A stretch of DNA of 64,000 bases from Lentzea flava. GTDB taxonomy: Bacteria; Actinomycetota; Actinomycetes; Mycobacteriales; Pseudonocardiaceae. The notes beneath the pieces are model-generated. The model worked only from the letters and a program-made list of their open reading frames with translations, did no database searches and was not told the origin of the DNA. The stretch is from contig NZ_BMRE01000039.1 in assembly GCF_014648475.1 (NCBI RefSeq), positions 1 through 64,000 of the forward strand, read 5' to 3'. Within the stretch, counting starts at the first letter, position 1; every line of letters begins with the position of its first letter. Made by a program: the position numbers and the translations under genes. This document shows positions 15,619 through 24,194 of this stretch, piece after piece.

Positions 15619-17261
15619 AGCGGGATGTTCCCGTGCTTCTTGGGCGGCAGCGTCTCCCGCTTGTCCCGCAGCATCGACAACGCCCGCGCCACGTAACCGC
15701 GGGTGTACGACGGCGGGATCACCGAGTCGACGTACCCGCGCTCAGCGGCGACGTACGGGTTGCACAGCGTGTCCTCGTACTCCTGCTGCAGCTGCGCGCG
15801 CAGGGCGTCGACGTCCTCACCGGCAGCAGCGGCGGCCGCGAGAGTCTTGCGGTGCACGATGTTCGCCGCACCCGAGGCGCCCATGACGGCGATCTGCGCG
15901 GTCGGCCACGCCAGGTTGATGTCGGCACCGAGGTGCTTGGAGCCCATGACGTCGTACGCGCCGCCGTACGCCTTGCGCGTGATGACGGTGACGAGCGGCA
16001 CCGTCGCCTCGGCGTAGGCGTAGATCAGCTTGGCGCCGCGCCGGATGATGCCGTTCCACTCCTGGTCGGTGCCGGGGAGGAAGCCGGGCACGTCGACGAA
16101 CGTCAGCACCGGGATGTTGAACGCGTCGCAGGTGCGCACGAACCGGGCGGCCTTCTCGGAGGCGTCGATGTCGAGGCAGCCCGCGAACTGCGTCGGCTGG
16201 TTCGCCACGACACCGACCGAGTGGCCGTCGACGCGGCCGAAGCCGACCAGGATGTTCGGCGCGAACAGCGGTTGGACCTCGAGGAAGTCGCCGTCGTCCA
16301 AAACGCGCGAGATGACCTCGTGCATGTCGTACGGCTGGTTCGCCGAGTCCGGGATGAGCGTGTCGAGCTCGCGGTCGGTGTCCGTGATGGAGTCGGAGAC
16401 CGAGCCTTCGGTCAGCGTGCCCTCGAACGCCGGTGCGTCCGAGAGGTTGTTCGACGGCAGGTACGACAGGAGTTCCTTGACGTACGCGATCGCGTCCTCC
16501 TCGTCGCTGCCGAGGTAGTGCGCGTTGCCGGACTTGGTGTTGTGCGTGCGACCGCCGCCGAGCTCCTCGAACGTCACGTCCTCGCCGGTGACGGTCTTGA
16601 TGACGTCCGGGCCGGTGATGAACATGTGCGAGGTCTGGTCGACCATCACCACGAAGTCGGTCAGCGCGGGGGAGTAGACGTGCCCGCCCGCGTTGGAGCC
16701 CATGATCAGCGAGATCTGCGGGATCACGCCGGACGCGCGGACGTTGCGGGTGAAGATCTCGCCGTAGAGGCCGAGCGAGACGACGCCCTCCTGGATGCGC
16801 GCGCCGCCGCCCTCGTTGATGCCGATGATCGGGCGGCCGGTCTTGATCGCCAGGTCCATGATCTTGACGATCTTCTCGCCGTACACCTCGCCGAGCGAGC
16901 CGCCGAAGACCGTGACGTCCTGGGAGAACACGCACACCGGACGGCCGTCGACGGTGCCGTAGCCGGTCACCACGCCGTCGCCGTACGGGCGGTTCTTCTC
17001 TTGGCCGAAGTTGGTGGAGCGGTGCCGCGCCAGCTCGTCCAGCTCGACGAACGAACCGGGGTCGAGCAGGAGGTCGATGCGCTCGCGGGCTGTCTTCTTG
17101 CCCTTCGCGTGCTGCTTTTCGACAGCGCGTGCCGAGCCGGCGTGAACCGCCTCGTCGTTGCGCCGGTAGAGGTCAACGAGCTTGCCCGCGGTGGTGTGGA
17201 CGTCCGGGACGCCTGAAGCGTCGGTGGGGACGTGCCCGATCGGCTCGGTCGCACTGCTCAT
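15615..17261 (-). CDS. accD5: acyl-CoA carboxylase carboxyltransferase beta subunit
   Basis: 548 residues from the ATG at 17261, the usual AccD5 length. Two crotonase-like carboxyltransferase halves are visible. The first has RIDLLLDPGSFVELDELARHR, GINEGGGARIQEGV and SLIMGSNAGGHVYSPALTDF. The second has LVGFGRVDGHSVGVVANQP, FVDVPGFLPGTDQEWNGIIR and AYGGAYDVMGSKHLGADINLAWP. The enzyme transfers CO2 from biotin-AccA3 to propionyl- or acetyl-CoA. An open frame continues upstream to 18182, but that extension is antisense to birA and non-conserved. accE5 follows; birA is divergent. Confidence 0.95.
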   Translation of the reverse strand: MSSATEPIGHVPTDASGVPDVHTTAGKLVDLYRRNDEAVHAGSARAVEKQHAKGKKTARERIDLLLDPGSFVELDELARHRSTNFGQEKNRPYGDGVVTGYGTVDGRPVCVFSQDVTVFGGSLGEVYGEKIVKIMDLAIKTGRPIIGINEGGGARIQEGVVSLGLYGEIFTRNVRASGVIPQISLIMGSNAGGHVYSPALTDFVVMVDQTSHMFITGPDVIKTVTGEDVTFEELGGGRTHNTKSGNAHYLGSDEEDAIAYVKELLSYLPSNNLSDAPAFEGTLTEGSVSDSITDTDRELDTLIPDSANQPYDMHEVISRVLDDGDFLEVQPLFAPNILVGFGRVDGHSVGVVANQPTQFAGCLDIDASEKAARFVRTCDAFNIPVLTFVDVPGFLPGTDQEWNGIIRRGAKLIYAYAEATVPLVTVITRKAYGGAYDVMGSKHLGADINLAWPTAQIAVMGASGAANIVHRKTLAAAAAAGEDVDALRAQLQQEYEDTLCNPYVAAERGYVDSVIPPSYTRGYVARALSMLRDKRETLPPKKHGNIPL

Positions 17262-17378
17262 GGGCTCGCAGCCTAACGAGAGCATTGCTGAACTGCCCCG
17301 TGCAGTTGTCCAGGTCACGGCAACCTGTTGGTCATCTCCCATCGCACGTACTCTCTCCCGTTCCAATAGCCTGGCCCG

Positions 17379-18197
17379 ATGGACACCGCACTCGACGCCG
17401 AGGCGCTCCGCGCACGGCTGGTCGCACCCAACGGTCCGTACGCCGCGCTCGACGTCGTGGCGACGACGGCGTCCACGAACGCCGACCTGGCCAAGGCCGC
17501 CGCAGAAGGCGCCAAGGACCGCACCGTGCTGATCGCGCTGGAGCAGAGCGCGGGGCAGGGCCGCCGCGGCCGCACCTGGTCGTCGCCGCGCGGCGGGCTC
17601 TACCTGAGCGTGCTGTTCCGCCCGAGCGGTGTGCCGCCGAAGCAGCTGCCGTGGCTCAACCTGATCGCCGGTCTGGCGCTGGTGCGCGTCGCCCGATCGG
17701 TTGGTGTCGAGGCGTCCCTCAAGTGGCCGAACGACCTGCTGCTCGGTCCCAAGGGGGAGAAGGGCGCGGGGATCCTGTCGGAGATCACGGCCGGCGTCGC
17801 GCAGGCCGTCGTCGTCGGCATCGGCCTGAACGTGGCGAAGCTCCCGGACGACGTGCAGCCAGCGCCGGGCGGCCTCGCCCCGACGTCGCTGGAGGACGTG
17901 GGCGCGGCCGAGCTGGATCGAGGCGAGCTGGCGTTCCGGTTGCTGGCCGAACTGGCCGTGCTGGAAGGCGTGTGGCGCAAGAACGGCGGCGACGCGGTCG
18001 AGTCCGGCGTGCTGGAGGAGTACCTGGAGCACTCGGCGACCGTCGGCGAGCGCGTGCGCGTGGAACTGGCCGGCGGCTTGCAACTCGAAGGCACGGCGCA
18101 GCGCATCGAGCCGGACGGCACCCTGGTCGTGCGCGGCACCGACGGTGTCGATCACGGCGTGTCCGCAGGTGACGTGGTGCATTTGCGTCCGGCGTAG
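17379..18197 (+). CDS. birA: biotin-protein ligase
   Basis: 272 residues without an N-terminal DNA-binding domain (class I ligase). It has VATTASTNADL, the biotinyl-AMP loop GQGRRGRTWSSPRGGLYLS, KWPNDLL and GILSEI, with a C-terminal SH3-like domain (ERVRVELAGGLQLEGTAQRIEPDG). It attaches biotin to the Lys of AccA3. Divergent from accD5, so enzyme subunits and their modifying enzyme share one intergenic region. The PH-domain gene follows after 13 bases. Confidence 0.93.
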   Translation: MDTALDAEALRARLVAPNGPYAALDVVATTASTNADLAKAAAEGAKDRTVLIALEQSAGQGRRGRTWSSPRGGLYLSVLFRPSGVPPKQLPWLNLIAGLALVRVARSVGVEASLKWPNDLLLGPKGEKGAGILSEITAGVAQAVVVGIGLNVAKLPDDVQPAPGGLAPTSLEDVGAAELDRGELAFRLLAELAVLEGVWRKNGGDAVESGVLEEYLEHSATVGERVRVELAGGLQLEGTAQRIEPDGTLVVRGTDGVDHGVSAGDVVHLRPA

Positions 18198-18210
18198 TTA
18201 GGGTTGGCCC

Positions 18211-18735
18211 ATGGCCTATCCCGACGACCTGCTGAGCCCGAGCGAGCACGTCGTGATCCACAAGCACCCCCACTGGAAGATGCTGATCTTCCCGGTGTTC
18301 TGGTTGCTGGTGGTGGTCGCGATCGGCACCTACCTCGCCGGGCTCGTCGTGGACCAGTCGTGGGCCTCCATCGCGTGGATCGCGCTGACCGTGATCGGCG
18401 TGGTGCTGATCATGTGGCTGACCCTCGCACCCGTGGTGCGCTGGCGGACCACGCACTTCATCGTCACCTCCGACCGGGTCATGGCGCGCGAGGGCGTCTT
18501 CAAGCGCACCGGCCTGGACATCCCGCTGTCGCGGATCAACAGCGTCCGGTTCGAGCACAGCCTGCTCGACCGGGTGCTGGGCTGCGGCACGCTGATCATC
18601 GAGTCGGCGTCGGACGAGCCGCTCGAGTTCGACGACATCCCGTCCGTGGAGAAGGTGCATTCGTTGCTGTACCGCGAAGTCAACGACAACCCCGACGACG
18701 ACTTCCACCCGAGGACGCTCGATGGGCGCGCGTGA
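18211..18735 (+). CDS. PH-domain (bPH2) membrane protein
   Basis: 174 residues. It opens DDLLSPSEHVVIHKHPHWKML. Two transmembrane segments follow (about 27-47 and 52-75). A bacterial PH domain comes next, with TTHFIVTSDRVMAREGVFKRTGLDIPLSRINSV and a DRVLGCGTLIIESASDEPLEFDDIP strand set. The same protein follows birA in mycobacteria. Role unknown; probably a membrane-surface scaffold. It overlaps the following gene by 14 bases. Confidence 0.85.
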   Translation: MAYPDDLLSPSEHVVIHKHPHWKMLIFPVFWLLVVVAIGTYLAGLVVDQSWASIAWIALTVIGVVLIMWLTLAPVVRWRTTHFIVTSDRVMAREGVFKRTGLDIPLSRINSVRFEHSLLDRVLGCGTLIIESASDEPLEFDDIPSVEKVHSLLYREVNDNPDDDFHPRTLDGRA

Positions 18736-19651
18736 GGTCGGTCTGCCCGACGTCGTCCCGTCCGGGTCGCTGCCCTCTCGGGTGACGATCTGGGAGGTCG
18801 GCGCGCGGGACGGGCTGCAGAACGAGTCCACCGTCGTGCCGGTCGCGGTGAAGCTGGAGTTCCTGTCCCGCCTGGCCGACGCCGGTCTGTCCGTTCTGGA
18901 GGCCACGTCGTTCGTGCACCCCAAGTGGGTGCCGCAGCTGGCCGACGCCGCCGAGCTGCTGTCCGGTTTGGACGCTCGGCCCGGCGTGAGCTACCCCGTG
19001 CTGGTGCCGAACGAGCGGGGGCTCGACCGGGCGATCGAGGCCGGGGTCAGGCACATCGCGATCTTCGCCTCGGCGACGGAGACGTTCGCGTCCCGCAACC
19101 TCAACCGGACGCTCGACTCGCAGTTCGAGATGTTCGAGCCGACCGTGAAGCGAGCGTTGTCCGCCGGCATGGACGTGCGCGGGTACGTGTCGATGTGCTT
19201 CGGCGACCCGTGGGAGGGCGCCGTACCGCGCTCCCAGGTCGTGGCCGTCGGCGAGCGGCTGCTGGAGATGGGCTGCTCGCAGTTGTCGCTCGGGGACACC
19301 ATCGGGGTGGCGACTCCCGGTCAGGTCGAGTCGTTGATCGAGGGCTTCCGGGACGTGACCAAGCTGGCCGTCCACTTCCACGACACGTACGGGCAGGCGC
19401 TGTCGAACACGCTGGCCGCGTTGCGGTGCGGTGTCACGACGGTGGACTCGTCGGCCGGTGGGCTCGGTGGTTGTCCGTATGCCGAGTCCGCGACCGGAAA
19501 TCTCGCCACCGAGGACCTGGTGTGGATGCTCGACGGTCTGGGCATCGAGACCGGCGTCGACCTGGACAAGCTCGTCGAGTGTTCGGTGTGGATGGCCGAG
19601 CAGCTCGGCAGGCCGAGCCCGTCGCGCGTGGTGAGGGCGCTCGCGAAGTGA
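18722..19651 (+). CDS. hydroxymethylglutaryl-CoA lyase
   Basis: 309 residues of the HMGL-like TIM-barrel family. Motifs: TIWEVGARDGLQNES (metal-binding Asp and catalytic Arg), SFVHPKWVPQLAD, SLGDTIGVATPGQV, HFHDTYGQALSN (metal His pair) and GGLGGCPYAESATGNLATED with the active-site Cys. It would split HMG-CoA or a homologue to acetyl-CoA and acetoacetate, the last step of leucine breakdown. This fits the neighbouring acyl-CoA carboxylase and MaoC genes. Its stop overlaps the GTG of the next gene (GTGA). Confidence 0.88.
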   Translation: MGAREVGLPDVVPSGSLPSRVTIWEVGARDGLQNESTVVPVAVKLEFLSRLADAGLSVLEATSFVHPKWVPQLADAAELLSGLDARPGVSYPVLVPNERGLDRAIEAGVRHIAIFASATETFASRNLNRTLDSQFEMFEPTVKRALSAGMDVRGYVSMCFGDPWEGAVPRSQVVAVGERLLEMGCSQLSLGDTIGVATPGQVESLIEGFRDVTKLAVHFHDTYGQALSNTLAALRCGVTTVDSSAGGLGGCPYAESATGNLATEDLVWMLDGLGIETGVDLDKLVECSVWMAEQLGRPSPSRVVRALAK

Positions 19652-20196
19652 AGGTCGTCGAGCTGACGCAGGAGACCTGGCCGCTCGCCGAGGCCCTGTT
19701 CAGCACGAGCAAGACCGTCGAGTGGTGCTTCTGCACCTGGTTCATGCAGACCAACGCCGAGATGAAGACGAACGACAACCGCGCGGTGCTGCGCGAACGG
19801 CTCGGCTCGCCGATCGGGCTGCTGGCGGTGGCCGACACCGGCGAGGCCGTCGGCTGGGTGGCCGTCGCGCCGCGGGCGTCGTACTCGCGGCTGGCGCGGT
19901 CGAAGATCACCGCGCCGGTGTCCGGCGACATCTCCGGCGTGTGGTCGGTGACGTGCTTCTACGTGCACCGGTCGGCGCGCCGCCAGGGCGACACGTCGTT
20001 GCTGCTGGACGCGGCAGTTGAACACGCGCGGAAGGCCGGCGCGAAGTCGATCGAGGGCTATCCGATCGACACCGAGGGCCGGAAGCTGCAGGCGGGCGAG
20101 CTGTACCACGGGCGGCTGTCGACGTTCCTCGACGCGGGCTTCGAACTGGTCGAGCGCAGGGGCACGCGGCGGGCGCTGGTCAACCGCGTGCTGTGA
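19648..20196 (+). CDS. GNAT family acetyltransferase
   Basis: 182 residues from the GTG at 19648, coupled to the lyase stop. It opens KVVELTQETWPLAEALF with a WCFCTWFM block, then VGWVAVAPR and SVTCFYVHRSARRQGDTSLLLDAAVEHARKAGAKSIEGYP. The R-R-Q-G-D loop replaces the usual Q/R-x-x-G-x-G/A acetyl-CoA motif but keeps its spacing. The family is frequent in actinobacteria; substrate unknown. Its 3' end overlaps the convergent MaoC gene by 17 bases. Confidence 0.8.
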   Translation: MKVVELTQETWPLAEALFSTSKTVEWCFCTWFMQTNAEMKTNDNRAVLRERLGSPIGLLAVADTGEAVGWVAVAPRASYSRLARSKITAPVSGDISGVWSVTCFYVHRSARRQGDTSLLLDAAVEHARKAGAKSIEGYPIDTEGRKLQAGELYHGRLSTFLDAGFELVERRGTRRALVNRVL

Positions 20197-20617
20197 ACAT
20201 TCCGGTCGCGATGAACCGGTAGACCAGCTCGTCGCCCCGGTGGGCGGTCCCGGCGAACTCCACGAGGCCCAGGTTCGGGCGCTTCTTGGACAGGCGGGCG
20301 CTCAGCACCTCCGCGGCGAACGTCAGCTTGTCGCCCGCGTAGACCGGGGCCAGCCAGGACAGTTCCCGGCCGCCCGGCGAACCCTGGGACGTCGAGTCGG
20401 ACAGCACCACGTCCACCCAGCGGCGCATCCACAGCGACGCCGTGTACCAGCCGGAGGCGGACAAACCGCCGAAAATCGAGTTCCGGCCGGCTTCTTCGTC
20501 CAGGTGGAACGGCTGCGGGTCGAACTTCTTCGCGAAGTCGACCATCTCGTCCCGGTCGACGATTATCTCGCCGAGCGGGATGATTCGGCCTGCGGGCAGA
20601 TCCTCGAACGCGATCAC
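20180..20617 (-). CDS. MaoC-like hydratase
   Basis: 145 residues with a hot-dog fold. It opens AFEDLPAGRIIPLGEIIVDRDEMVDFAKKFDPQPFHLDEEAG. The D-P-(Q)-x-x-H catalytic pair of (R)-specific enoyl-CoA hydratases is present in FDPQPFHLD, followed by FGGLSASGWYT. It would hydrate enoyl-CoA thioesters. GTG start; on its own on the minus strand, divergent from the ESX-toxin module. Confidence 0.88.
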   Translation of the reverse strand: MIAFEDLPAGRIIPLGEIIVDRDEMVDFAKKFDPQPFHLDEEAGRNSIFGGLSASGWYTASLWMRRWVDVVLSDSTSQGSPGGRELSWLAPVYAGDKLTFAAEVLSARLSKKRPNLGLVEFAGTAHRGDELVYRFIATGMFTARG

Positions 20618-20715
20618 GCGTTGATCGTACGTAACTGAATTCGCTGGGAACCGATCTAAGGGCGACGGCGTCCAACAGCCTGAGCCCAGGGCTATGCGTG
20701 TGTGAGGGGGACTCG

Positions 20716-21195
20716 GTGGACGACCACCGTGCGCAGGTCGAGGAGCTGCTGGCCGACTACCGGCGCAGCCGCGAGCAGCTGGCGTCTGTCCAGCGCGAGC
20801 TCGCTGCCGTGTCGGGGCAGGCTTCCAGTCCGGACGGGACGGTCACCGCGCTCGTCGGCCCCGGCGGACAGCTCAGGTCGCTGGAGCTGTCGGAGCTCGC
20901 CTACCGCAGGCACCGGCCGGAGCAGCTGGCCGAGCTGATCGTCAGGACCGTCGCCGCGGCTGCCGCGTCCGCCGCCGAGGACACGTACCAGACGCTGAGC
21001 GCGGTGCTGCCGGCCTCGACCGATCCTGCCGCGCTGGTCGCCGGTACCGCCGACCTGCAGCCCGCCGAGTACGAGCCGGAGCCTGCCCAGGAGGTGGCTC
21101 GGCAGCCCGCACGTCGTCGCGTTGACGACGACGAGGACAACGAGCAACGGGAGAGCTGGCTCGACTCCGAGCTCATCCACAGGAGGGTTCGATGA
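20716..21195 (+). CDS. YbaB/EbfC-like ESX-associated protein
   Basis: 159 residues from the GTG at 20716 (GAGGGG about 7 nt upstream; the GTG at 20698 lacks a site). The N-terminal helix VEELLADYRRSREQLASVQREL leads into GTVTALVGPGGQLRSLELS and AELIVRTVAAAAASAAE, the fold of YbaB/EbfC nucleoid-associated proteins. A charged, acidic C-terminal region follows. Such proteins often head ESX substrate operons in actinobacteria; they may bind DNA or act as secretion accessories. It overlaps the WXG gene start by four bases. Confidence 0.75.
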   Translation: MDDHRAQVEELLADYRRSREQLASVQRELAAVSGQASSPDGTVTALVGPGGQLRSLELSELAYRRHRPEQLAELIVRTVAAAAASAAEDTYQTLSAVLPASTDPAALVAGTADLQPAEYEPEPAQEVARQPARRRVDDDEDNEQRESWLDSELIHRRVR

Positions 21196-21506
21196 CCGGG
21201 TACGAGGCCGACCTCGATCGGCTGGACGCCGGGGCGCGTGAGCTGCGCGGGTTTGCCGGCCAGGCCAAGGAGATCGCGGGGGCGCTGGACAGGGCGCTGG
21301 CGTCGTTCGGCGCCTGCTGGGGGGACGACGCGGTGGGGCGGAGTTTCGCCGCCTCGCACGAGAAGCCGTCCGGGGACGCGGCGGGGGCCGTGTCCGGGCT
21401 CGCCACGACGTTGGGGGACGTGGGCGACAAGCTCGCCGCGACGGCCGAGACCTACCGGCACGTCGAGGAGAGCAACGCGACCGCGATGAGAAGGTTGGAC
21501 GGCTGA
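21192..21506 (+). CDS. WXG100-type ESX protein
   Basis: 104 residues: two long helices separated by a turn at ACWGDDAVG, which supplies the W-x-(D/G) turn. The C-terminal helix AATAETYRHVEESN carries the Y-x-x-x-E/D ESX export signal pattern (YRHVE). It is the probable export partner of the toxin encoded next (1 base apart). Translation overlaps the upstream YbaB-like gene. Confidence 0.8.
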   Translation: MTGYEADLDRLDAGARELRGFAGQAKEIAGALDRALASFGACWGDDAVGRSFAASHEKPSGDAAGAVSGLATTLGDVGDKLAATAETYRHVEESNATAMRRLDG

Positions 21507-21507
21507 C

Positions 21508-23937
21508 ATGGGCATCGAGCTTCCCGTCGAACTCACCGAGGTCGCTGCCAAGGCCGGTGTTTCGTGGCCCAAGGCTGACGAGGACGCGATGCGGTCCAGT
21601 GCCGCCGCGTGGCGCGAGGCGGGCGACAAGATCAAGACCCTCGGCACCTCTTCTGACGGCGCTGCCACGCGGGCGCTGGAAGGTGTGACCGGTGCGACCG
21701 GAGACGCGGCGCGCGGCCGGTGGGCCAAGGTAGTGGCGCCGGACGGCGACCTGCAGCGGGCGGCCAAGGGCTGCCACGCCGCCGCCGACCGGCTCGACCA
21801 CGCCGCCCAGCAGGTGGGGGCCGCGAAGGTCGAGATCGTTCGCGAGCTGGTGACCCTCGCCAAGAACAACGACGCGGCTCATGCGTCGGCGTCGGCGGGC
21901 AACCCCAACGCGCTGCTCGGCCTCGACACGCTGACCCGCGGCACGGCGGCCAACGTCGCGAACCTCCACAACACGCTTTCCTCCGCCATCCGCCTCGACA
22001 GCGGTGTGGACATGAGCCAGGCCTCACCGCCCGTGAACACCGCGCCAGGAGCGCACGGGCCGGGTGGTGGCGGTGGGCTGCTGTCCCCGGTCACGAACGT
22101 CGTGGGTGGCGTGGTCGAGCCCGTCGCCCAGGTCGTGCAGACCGCGACCGCTCCCGTGGCACCCGTCGTCAACGCCGTGACCGCGCCGGTCGCGCCCGTC
22201 GTGGGTGCGGTGACCGACACCGCGGCTCCCGTTCTCAATGCCACGGCCCCCGTGACCGCGCCTGTCGCGGCCGTCGTGCAACCGGCCGTCGAAGCGGTGC
22301 CCGGCGGCCACGACACCGTCGGCCAGGTGTTCGACGCGGTCGACGGCCGGGGTGAAGGTCCCCGTGGTGAAGGCCCTCCCGGCAATCCCGGTCGTGGTGA
22401 AGGCCCCGGCAACCCCACGCTCCCCGGTCTGGTGCCCGACACGAGCCAGGCTTCCGCGCACGTCGTGCCGCCGGTGGCGGACGTCATCCCGAGCGTTCAG
22501 GGCTCCCTCGGCCCGATCGCCGAGGGCACGACCCAGGCCTCGGCCGCTGTTCTCGACCAGCCGTTGATCCGTGGCGGCGAAGTGCACGGCCAGCCGGGGC
22601 CCGCGCCTGCCGCGTCGGTGCCTCAGGCTCAGGCGGCTCCCGCCGGTCCGGCGTTCGGCGGCGCACCCGCCGCTGGACCGGTGAGTGGTCCGGTGGGTGG
22701 CGCGGCCGGTGCGGTCGGCGGTGCCGTGAGCGGCGCTGTCGGTGGTGTGCCGTCGGCGGCACCCGCTGCCGGTGCCCAGGTCGGCTCGGTCGTGGGTCAG
22801 CAGCAGGGTGGCGCGCAGGCGGCTGCGCAGCAGGGACAGGCCGCTCAGCAGGGCGCCAAGGCCGTGGACGCCAAGGCGGCGGGGCCGCAGGCGGGACCGG
22901 CGGCCAAGACGGGCCTGCCGACGGGATCGGCGGGTCAGGCGATCACCGGCCAGGCGAGCCAGGCGGCTCAGGTCGGCCAGTCCGGCAACCAGGTCACCGG
23001 TCAGAGCCAGCCGCAGACGCCGAGCCAGGGCGGCAACCAGGCCCCCGGCCAGGGACAGCCAGGCGCCAAGGACCCGGCGGCCAAGGACCTGTCGAAGGAG
23101 GCCCTCGACGCTCTGCAGGACGGAGCGGACGAGCGCGGCACGCACCAGATCGGCCAGACCGTGACTTCTGGTCCGATGGCCGGTGTCGACTTCAGCGCTC
23201 ACCAGAGCGGGTCGCTCACCGACCGGCTGGAGAACCGCGAGCACAACCAGGCGCTGTCCGGCGTTCCCGGCGTCGCCTACGACGTCGCCCGCCACACCTA
23301 CACGGCGGCCGCGGTCGGCAGCTGGTTCATGGCCGTCTTCCTCGGTTCGAGCCAGGCCCCGCGCCTCGCCCCGAAGCCGTCGAGGCAGCTCCCCGCACCC
23401 GTCCAGCAGGACGAGCAGCAGGTGATCCCCCGGTTCGCCCCGCAGGACCACCCGCAGGCCGGCCTGGTCGACACGTCCTTCCCGCAGCCGTTCGAAAAGT
23501 CGGAGGGCCTCGGCAAGGATCACCCGGTCGTGCAGGAGCTGCTGGAGGGCTACGACCCGTTGGCGGGCATGCACGAGCGTGACTGGGAGAGCCTCTTCCA
23601 GAACGAGGACGGCAGCCCGCGCTGGCCGGTCGAACGCGAAGGCGGCTACGAGGACAGCCAGCCGGAGATCCTCAAGGCGGGCGCCGAGCTCGACCGGTTC
23701 GGCACCCCGGAGGGCCGTGTCCTGTCCACCGCCGGCACGCCGTTCAAGGAGCGCTCGCTGCCGCCGCAGGCAGCGGACGAGGGCTACCGCCGGTACCGCG
23801 TCACGCGCGATCTGCCCGTCCACCGCACGATCAGCGCGCCGTGGTTCGGCCAGCCCGGCGGCGGAAGTCGTTACCGCACCACCTATCCAGTCGCCGACCT
23901 CGTCGCGCTCGGCTACCTCACGGAGATCACCGCATGA
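21508..23937 (+). CDS. ESX-linked TNT-domain NAD glycohydrolase toxin
   Basis: 809 residues. The N-terminal 170 or so residues form a helical WXG/PPE-type export domain (IELPVELTEVAAKAGVSWP, later HAAADRLDHAAQQVG). A long Pro/Val/Ala repeat region (about 185-270) and Gly/Gln-rich linkers run to about residue 540. The C-terminal 110 residues match the tuberculosis necrotizing toxin fold: LDRFGTPEGRVLSTAGTPF, then PVHRTISAPWFGQPGGGSRY and LVALGYLTEI. Arg737 (GRVLS) and Gln782 (GQPGGG) sit where TNT catalytic residues lie in that family, as I recall. It would hydrolyse NAD+ in a target cell. ATGA coupling to the next gene. Confidence 0.88.
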   Translation: MGIELPVELTEVAAKAGVSWPKADEDAMRSSAAAWREAGDKIKTLGTSSDGAATRALEGVTGATGDAARGRWAKVVAPDGDLQRAAKGCHAAADRLDHAAQQVGAAKVEIVRELVTLAKNNDAAHASASAGNPNALLGLDTLTRGTAANVANLHNTLSSAIRLDSGVDMSQASPPVNTAPGAHGPGGGGGLLSPVTNVVGGVVEPVAQVVQTATAPVAPVVNAVTAPVAPVVGAVTDTAAPVLNATAPVTAPVAAVVQPAVEAVPGGHDTVGQVFDAVDGRGEGPRGEGPPGNPGRGEGPGNPTLPGLVPDTSQASAHVVPPVADVIPSVQGSLGPIAEGTTQASAAVLDQPLIRGGEVHGQPGPAPAASVPQAQAAPAGPAFGGAPAAGPVSGPVGGAAGAVGGAVSGAVGGVPSAAPAAGAQVGSVVGQQQGGAQAAAQQGQAAQQGAKAVDAKAAGPQAGPAAKTGLPTGSAGQAITGQASQAAQVGQSGNQVTGQSQPQTPSQGGNQAPGQGQPGAKDPAAKDLSKEALDALQDGADERGTHQIGQTVTSGPMAGVDFSAHQSGSLTDRLENREHNQALSGVPGVAYDVARHTYTAAAVGSWFMAVFLGSSQAPRLAPKPSRQLPAPVQQDEQQVIPRFAPQDHPQAGLVDTSFPQPFEKSEGLGKDHPVVQELLEGYDPLAGMHERDWESLFQNEDGSPRWPVEREGGYEDSQPEILKAGAELDRFGTPEGRVLSTAGTPFKERSLPPQAADEGYRRYRVTRDLPVHRTISAPWFGQPGGGSRYRTTYPVADLVALGYLTEITA

Positions 23938-24194
23938 ACGTCGAGACGCTGCCGGAGTGGCTGACGAAGATCGGCGTGCCCGACGACGTCGTCAGCATCG
24001 GTGAGGAGGCGGACCAGCGCTGGTGCCTCCTCACCGACGAGGACGGCAAGGGCCACGAGGTGTTCTGGCAGGAGCAGGGCAACCGCTACGACTGGGCCCG
24101 GTTCGACGACGAGAGCGTGGCGTGCCACTACCTCTTCGGCCGGCTGGCGTGGGCTCAGGTCGCGCGCGGAACCCTCACCGTGCCAACAGCTTGA
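23934..24194 (+). CDS. probable immunity protein for TNT toxin
   Basis: 86 residues, start overlapping the toxin stop in ATGA. Small, acidic and without signal peptide, hence cytosolic: WLTKIGVPDDVVSIGEEADQ, then EVFWQEQGNRYDWARFDDES and ACHYLFGRLAW. Position, size and coupling match antitoxins (IFT-like) that block TNT-domain enzymes. Function is inferred from context. The last 20 bases overlap the convergent hisN gene. Confidence 0.75.
   Translation: MNVETLPEWLTKIGVPDDVVSIGEEADQRWCLLTDEDGKGHEVFWQEQGNRYDWARFDDESVACHYLFGRLAWAQVARGTLTVPTA

Noticed and set aside
17262..18182. Upstream extension of accD5 to about 855 codons
   Set aside because: The extension lies entirely antisense to birA and has no conserved sequence. 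The ATG at 17261 gives the usual 548 residues.
4075..24194. A complete ESX secretion locus
   Set aside because: Only substrates, EspG and accessory proteins are present. No EccC/EccB/EccD/EccE or mycosin sequence was found in the window.
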